A stretch of DNA of 64,000 nt from Alitta virens (taxonomy: Eukaryota > Annelida > Polychaeta > Phyllodocida > Nereididae), in NCBI GenBank assembly GCA_932294295.1, contig OW028576.1:29848747-29912746 (forward strand), given 5' to 3'. Below, piece by piece: positions 58,926 to 64,000 of the stretch; the stretch's first letter is position 1; the number at the start of each line of letters is the position of its first letter. The position numbers and the translations under genes are program-made. The notes beneath the pieces are model-generated. The model was given only the letters and a program-made list of their open reading frames with translations. It ran no database searches and had not been told where the DNA came from.

Positions 58926-59731
58926 ATCATATAAACAGACTGTCGTCTGATGCAGGTTACCCTGTTGAATAAATAAATAAATAAAACTATGTACATGCAA
59001 TGGGATATAAATCTATTATAATATGTAATTAACTAGCATTGAATAATCACATTTTAATGAATGATTGATGTACTTTCATCCTGTGTCAATTGTCAATTTC
59101 GTGAAATCCAGGTGTTGCACCAATAACAATCCACTGCAAAAAGAGAGGACTGCAACATGTTTAAATTTTGCAAATTTAATGATAGCAAAATTTCACGATA
59201 GTTTTACGTATTAACTAAACAAAAATATCACAAAATGTTGTAATTTTAAACTGCAATATTTAGCAAAAAAAAAAGGCGCCAAATTTTAGCTGAAAAATTG
59301 CGTAATTGCAAAAACAAAACTTTTATCTTTCACAACCAAATTGCGAAAATTCGCAATGAAATATTTTTCTTCGTATTTAACAAATATGAGTGTAAAAACT
59401 GCGTAATTCAGTGAAATACATGAATTTGTATGTGCATCTCATACATTATTTGTATAAATGATAATGGTTATCGCTTTACTTTAAATGTTGATTTCCTAAC
59501 GGGCTGAATGGCATTATATTCTACTTCCTATTTGTATGGATTTTGAACTTCTATTTTAATTTTTTTTGTATTGCATTCATTTTCATTCAAGCATAAAATT
59601 GCTGGCTTTTATAAATTTAATGTTTTTGAATATTTTATCTGATTTGGATCTTCTATTTTTTCTTTGTGTCCCTAGTTCAAAACATTTCAATTGAGGAAGC
59701 ATATTTATAATCGTAAAAATATGATACTCAC

Positions 59732-59880
59732 TCCGTGCGACTATTGAGTGTAAATGATTGGGTATCGCTCTCACTTCTTGACCTGCTGGCATTCATTCTA
59801 ATCTTGGTGCGAAGTTCATCCACAAAGTCATCTAAGCCTATATCACCATCCAACACCTTGACTTTCAAGAGTATACCACC
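59732..59880 (-). CDS. Internal exon with a C2-like strand segment
   Basis: CATCAG acceptor and GTGAGT donor bound 149 bases reading GGILLKVKVLDGDIGLDDFV then DELRTKIRMNASRSRSESDT. Joined in phase 0 to the exon at 62940-63131 it gives a KWQGGILLKVKVLDGD stretch. A W-x-G-x-x-x-L-x-V-x-V-x-D-x-D...DDFVD pattern is typical of the C2-like/MNNL-like modules in extracellular EGF-type proteins of invertebrates. This assignment is by pattern only. It ends two bases into a codon. Confidence 0.7.
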
Positions 59881-59899
59881 CTGATGTTGGAGATGCAGA

Positions 59900-61505
59900 A
59901 GAAGAAAAAAACTAGATCAAATATGCAATTTTGGTGCATAACAGATTGTAATTAATACAACATCTTTAAAAAAGAGCACATACATCAGTACGGCCTCGTT
60001 GTACATTGACATTTTCAGGTTTACATATCTTCATGTCTCACAATGTAACAACAGTTTAATTGCATACCCATGAACCCCATCCAAGTGTCAGAAATAAGGT
60101 AATACTACCTGTACAGTTTTTTTATTTCCCCATTATGATTCATGGGAAAATAGCACTTTGTATACAACTCATCTAATCCATTAATAACAGAAAATGCTTG
60201 AATTTGCAAAATTGGATCAAAACTGACAAAGTTATTAAATAAAATGTACAATCAAGTCAAATCTTATGAATTGCTTGTACTGGCTGATTTCATGATTTCC
60301 AGTGTGACACTGGAAATGTTGCTTTAGGCTCCACCTACTTTCTGGCTGCCTACCAGTTACTTTTAGCATACAATGACTAACTGTTGTACATGAGGTTTCA
60401 TACAACAGCATACATAATGCTGAATTTCACTGGTGAGTCGTACCTGATGGCATTCCAAATCGGCCCGATGGTTGGCAAATAATCATTAGCAGGTGTTGGC
60501 CCAGCATCATTCTGCTCGTCGCCAAAACATTGGCCCTACCGCAGAATACTGACGTGACTTGTAAAAATAGCCTCCCATCTTTCAAGAAAGATCACCTTTT
60601 CAAAACGATTTTAACTTACTTCCTCAGCCACACATAGGAGCCGTCTTACCAATTGAGCTAACCTGTCAATGCGTTTGAAATAAGTCTCATTAAAGAACTG
60701 TTCTTAACTTGCCCACCTGGCCCTTTTACCTTAAATTAGTTTCTTTTATATGAGGTGGGGTCTCTATTAGCACATACCTGTGCTGTCATATATTGGACAT
60801 ATCAGTGTTTTCCTACTTTATTTTTAGTAAGTGAATGACATTAGATCAATAAACTACCACATGAAAGAATGAATCAATCTAATCTATGATTGAGTTATCC
60901 TGGTAAATCCATACTGATATGGAATTGTGATTTTATACAATGAAAACTCTTGTTCTTTACATCACAGTGATAAATCCAGTTTTCGTAGTCATAGGTGTAC
61001 GTATTTTTTCACAAACGGCAGAGAGGAATTGGAGTTATGGACAGCATACTTGCTTTCTATTCAAGTCTCTGTCAGTGCAAAATTCTGAAAATCTTTTTGG
61101 TCTAAAATACTTCATTTTCTATTGCTGCTTATTATTGCAAGCATTTGCAGCATTTGTGAGATTAATATGCAACAAATATATCTAATTGCAAAGCATATTA
61201 ATGCCCAGCAAACATATGTGAATGCAATACTGTATTTCAAACTGTTGTATTTCTTAGGATTTTATAGTATATGACATCTTCTGTTTTACTCTGTTGTAAT
61301 TGCAGTAGCGGAATTAATAAAAAAATTCGGTGGTCCCCCCTGCAATACACTAATTTGTCAACCTTCCCCACCACCCCCCCCCCCCCCCCGTGAAAATTTT
61401 TCTGGATCTGCTAATGAATGGCCAAGTTTAATTTTATGTCCGTCATATTTTCTGCGAACCATGGGCCAAAAACTACAAGTGGAGTTGGTGTAATGGCCTG
61501 ATAGA
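59900..61505. other. Intron of the - strand gene, no gene seen
   Basis: AT-rich. A perfect 10-base hairpin (TTTCCAGTGT / ACACTGGAAA) lies at about 60296. A box A-like TTAGCTCAATTGG (- strand, about 60.65 kb) may be a decayed tRNA-derived SINE head. A 16-C run lies at 61374-61389. Confidence 0.4.
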
Positions 61506-61509
61506 ACTA

Positions 61510-62088
61510 GCACTTTTGAAAATCTCGTATAGATATTAATGCATTGTTACCTAAAATAATTCTTAATTTATATAACCTAGCGCATCATGAATACCATACA
61601 CGGAACAGAAACAATTTAAGAGCACTTCACCATACAACACAAATATACAATAATAGTTTTTTGGGGAAGGCACCAGGTCTTTGGTTAGATGTATCACCAT
61701 CTTTGAAATTAAAAAATACTATAAAAGCTTTTGCTAGTTCTTTTAGGGAACAACAGTCTGCTAAGCAGAACTGACGGCAGGTTCTTCTTCTCTTCTCTTT
61801 TCTTCTATTTATATCATTTATATCATTATATCATTTATGTCTTTTTTAAATTTACATGTAATAAATTATATTTAGATAATTTTTTAATTATTTTTATTAT
61901 TATATATAACTTTTGTTAATTATTTAGTATAATAATATTGCGGGGATGCACAATTAAACATAGTTTCCACGAAAGTCGTGTGCATCCCCCTCATCGAAAT
62001 ATTTGTGTCAAAATGAAATGTCTCAAAAACCATGTATGTTTAAATTTCGATGAAAATAAAATTTCTATCTATCTATCTATCTATGGAT
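61510..62088 (+). mobile_element. LINE 3' end: reverse-transcriptase tail, 3' UTR and (CTAT)n
   Basis: A frame at 61544-61774 reads EYHTRNRNNLRALHHTTQIY, then FLGKAPGLWLDVSPSLKLKN and TIKAFASSFREQQ and a stop. This is the standard end of many non-LTR retrotransposon polymerases (Y-x-TR-x-x-N, G-x-x-LW-x-x-L, SL-x-x-FK patterns). An AT-rich 3' UTR and a short (CTAT)n run (62064-62085) follow, as expected for a LINE tail. It lies in the intron of the - strand gene on the opposite strand. Confidence 0.7.
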
Positions 62089-62150
62089 AGCACTCTAGCT
62101 TCCTTCGCATGTGCTCCTGAGTTCAAATCTCATTAGAGCACTCTCCCGAA
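62089..62150 (+). repeat. tRNA-like SINE head, degenerate
   Basis: GGATAGCACTCTAGC with a GAGTTCAAATCTC box B-like motif about 40 bases on. Too degraded to be a tRNA gene. Confidence 0.35.
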
Positions 62151-62939
62151 TAACTTCTAGGCTACTAAAACTTAATTAGAAAATCTAATGCTTCTATTTT
62201 CTCATTTTGTTTAGTGAATTTTTTTTGACAAAGTTTGTGAATAAATATTTAAATGTAGGCCTATTTATCTGCAAAGCATTGAATTTAAGGTATCGAGAAT
62301 TAATGCACAGCACAGTGCAATACATAACTAACCTTGCGCCGATGAGCAAGAGTGGCGTTGGGCTGATTGTAATGCCGACATTGGCCCAATGCCAGGCCGA
62401 AATTGCATTGCTATCTGGGTACAAAGGCCAATGTACAACATTCAGTTATTCATTATTTTTTCAATGTAGAAATGTGTCTTTTTATTCAACAAAAGACTGA
62501 TTGCAGTGTACTAATTGAAACTGTTAGCCACAAACACAGACATATAGTCAGTCTCTTACTTTAATATAATTTATACCTGTCACCAACTCGGCTAGTCTCT
62601 GTTTTTTCTTTCGCTTTCTTTTTGTAATGTTTCATCTACATTGCTTCTTTTCCACAGTAGTGACTATGTTCTTTACTTGTAACATGTCCCACAAAGATGA
62701 GAATCTAATATAGTCTTTGGCGTTAATGCTACTATATGAAGTTTTCTCTACGTTGTCAATGTTGACACAGCAACCAATAATTAGCATTAAGCTGAATCAG
62801 ATCTATGGATGTGGTTTTAATATAATACAATTATTTTAGGTGGTCTGTGTGCAACGTTTATCTTCTGCTAATCAATACTTTTTTTTTCAGCATCAGCAAA
62901 GATCAAGAACTTTTCATCAGCAGTATATATTTGACTTAC

Positions 62940-63131
62940 CTGCCACTTGTTAAGGGTGAACATCTTTGGATTTGGTGTAATTGGTGTCATGTAGAAGTCA
63001 ACTGTATTCTGGCTTACAGAAGTTGTGGTGTAACTTCCAATTCTGCACTTGTTCATCTCATCCCTGTTAAGTCTGTCTACACAGATATATCTAGACAGGT
63101 AGATGGATAGAGTGGCTGTTCCTTTGCATAC
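62940..63131 (-). CDS. Internal exon of an unidentified extracellular-type protein
   Basis: An ATTGCAG acceptor and a consensus donor (TGGCAG then GTAAGT) enclose exactly 64 codons, phase 0 at both ends. It reads VCKGTATLSIYLSRYICVDR, then LNRDEMNKCRIGSYTTTSVS, then PITPNPKMFTLNKWQ. Three Cys and the PNP...F...W ending lead directly into the C2-like segment of the next exon at 59732. The two exons together suggest an N-terminal adhesion or ligand-type module. Upstream exons would lie beyond 63131, possibly outside the window. Confidence 0.75.
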
Positions 63132-64000
63132 CTGCAATATAATGATGCTTCTTGTGAGTAATTTCATTTGTTTGGTTTGATCAATTCACTACTATATTGA
63201 TCTAAAATAAAAGCAGGGTTCCCACTCATTTCTCCAATTCAAATTCAAGGCTTTTTCCAGGTTTTTCCAGGCTGCAAACCCCACTGTTCAAGGTATAAAA
63301 AACCTTATGTGAAATATAAATGCTAGACTTGTTTCTGAATAATTCGATCTTTATTTAACGAAAATTGTACTAATATTAAGGGTGTAGCAGCCTTTTGCCA
63401 AACCGCCACTAGAGCAAAAAACGATAGTTTTAACATATCCCTGAAGAGGGCTCAACGAACACCAGCGCCCCTGGTGGAAATTACAAGAACCATTTTCCCG
63501 TTAAATTTCAGTTTCTCACATTTCCTGTAATTTCAAGACTTTTCCCCACCGGAAAAGTGTTATTATGTAATTCCCAGTTTTCTCGGATTCCCGCTGCCGT
63601 AAAAGGGGGGGGGGGGACGGGAGGTAGCTTGATGATGGGCCCCAACTCGATAAAAAAGATTGTCGCTTCGAGGAGCCCTAGTTTACACTATTAATTTGGA
63701 GACCCTCCACTCCTCCATGTCACCCAAGACAGAACATCACCTTGATATTTTGCATATTATAGTAAAACACAGACTGAAGGTAATGCAAGTCAATAAATGA
63801 TAATTGTTCCTCCTCAAAAGAGATGGTCACTAAACATATGATAAAATAGTATTGATGTAGCAAACATGCTAGATAGTTGAGTTCATATTGTGACAAACAT
63901 AATCCTGAACTGTGCATGAAGAACTATAGGAATTTATCAAGTATTGTTTGACATAATTTGAGAAACCCAGAAAGCTATGTGAATAAATCTATTCTATTAC
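63132..64000. other. Intron or upstream sequence with a hAT-like repeat end
   Basis: At about 63211 CAGGGTTCCCACTCATTTCT and CAAGGCTTTTTCCAGG resemble the ends of common non-autonomous DNA elements. The opposite end was not found. CTAATATTAAGGGTGTAGCAGCC (in parts) near 63370 also occurs near 56420. A 12-G run lies at 63605-63616. No exon is supported. Confidence 0.4.

Noticed and set aside
60296..60320. Histone-type stem-loop from the perfect short hairpin
   Set aside because: The stem is 10 bases with a 1-base loop and unlike the histone 3' stem-loop. No histone gene is near.

Overview
This is AT-rich animal DNA. Genes are split by GT-AG introns and most of the window is made of transposable elements and their remains. 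SINEs with a GACGTAAA or GACGTTAAA tail, P-element/THAP9-like transposase remains, a Ty3/Gypsy remnant, a Polinton polymerase fragment, many foldback elements and a neuropeptide-type receptor gene together suggest an aquatic invertebrate, either a deuterostome or a lophotrochozoan. The species cannot be fixed from the sequence.

Layout. 0.2-6.5 kb: a complete, apparently intact RSPH1 gene (cilium radial spoke head protein) on the + strand, with an RFX X-box just upstream. 6.5-8.2 kb: a decayed tandem repeat interrupted by a Tc1/mariner-type MITE. 8.7-20.5 kb: a repeat-rich stretch with palindromes, tRNA-Gly-like SINEs and at least four remnants of P-element/THAP9-like transposases on the - strand. 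21.0-21.7 kb: a CpG-rich segment that looks like a promoter. 23.0-23.4 kb: a Polinton-type DNA polymerase B fragment. 24.1-25.5 kb: a satellite with a 49-bp unit. 26.3-27.25 kb: a class A GPCR with a one-exon reading frame and a single internal stop (- strand). 27.5-33.7 kb: mostly intergenic, with small repeats and SINEs. 33.7-34.3 kb: a LINE endonuclease fragment. 36.5-38.5 kb and 45.0-45.6 kb: unrecognised coding-like segments on the - strand. 38.9-44.1 kb: a broken Ty3/Gypsy element (gag zinc knuckles, protease, integrase C-terminus) cut by two other elements and followed directly by a broken TatD-family nuclease gene. 46.1-47.3 kb: a tandem duplication carrying a SINE in its second unit. 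48.6-63.1 kb: well-formed exons of an unidentified - strand host gene with long introns holding decayed satellites, a TIR element and a LINE 3' end.

Apart from RSPH1, the GPCR and the - strand gene at 48.6-63.1 kb, nearly every coding signal belongs to a transposon. Target-site duplications and nested insertions give a relative order of events in several places. The most unusual item is the Gypsy remnant with a TatD-like nuclease gene immediately after its integrase.
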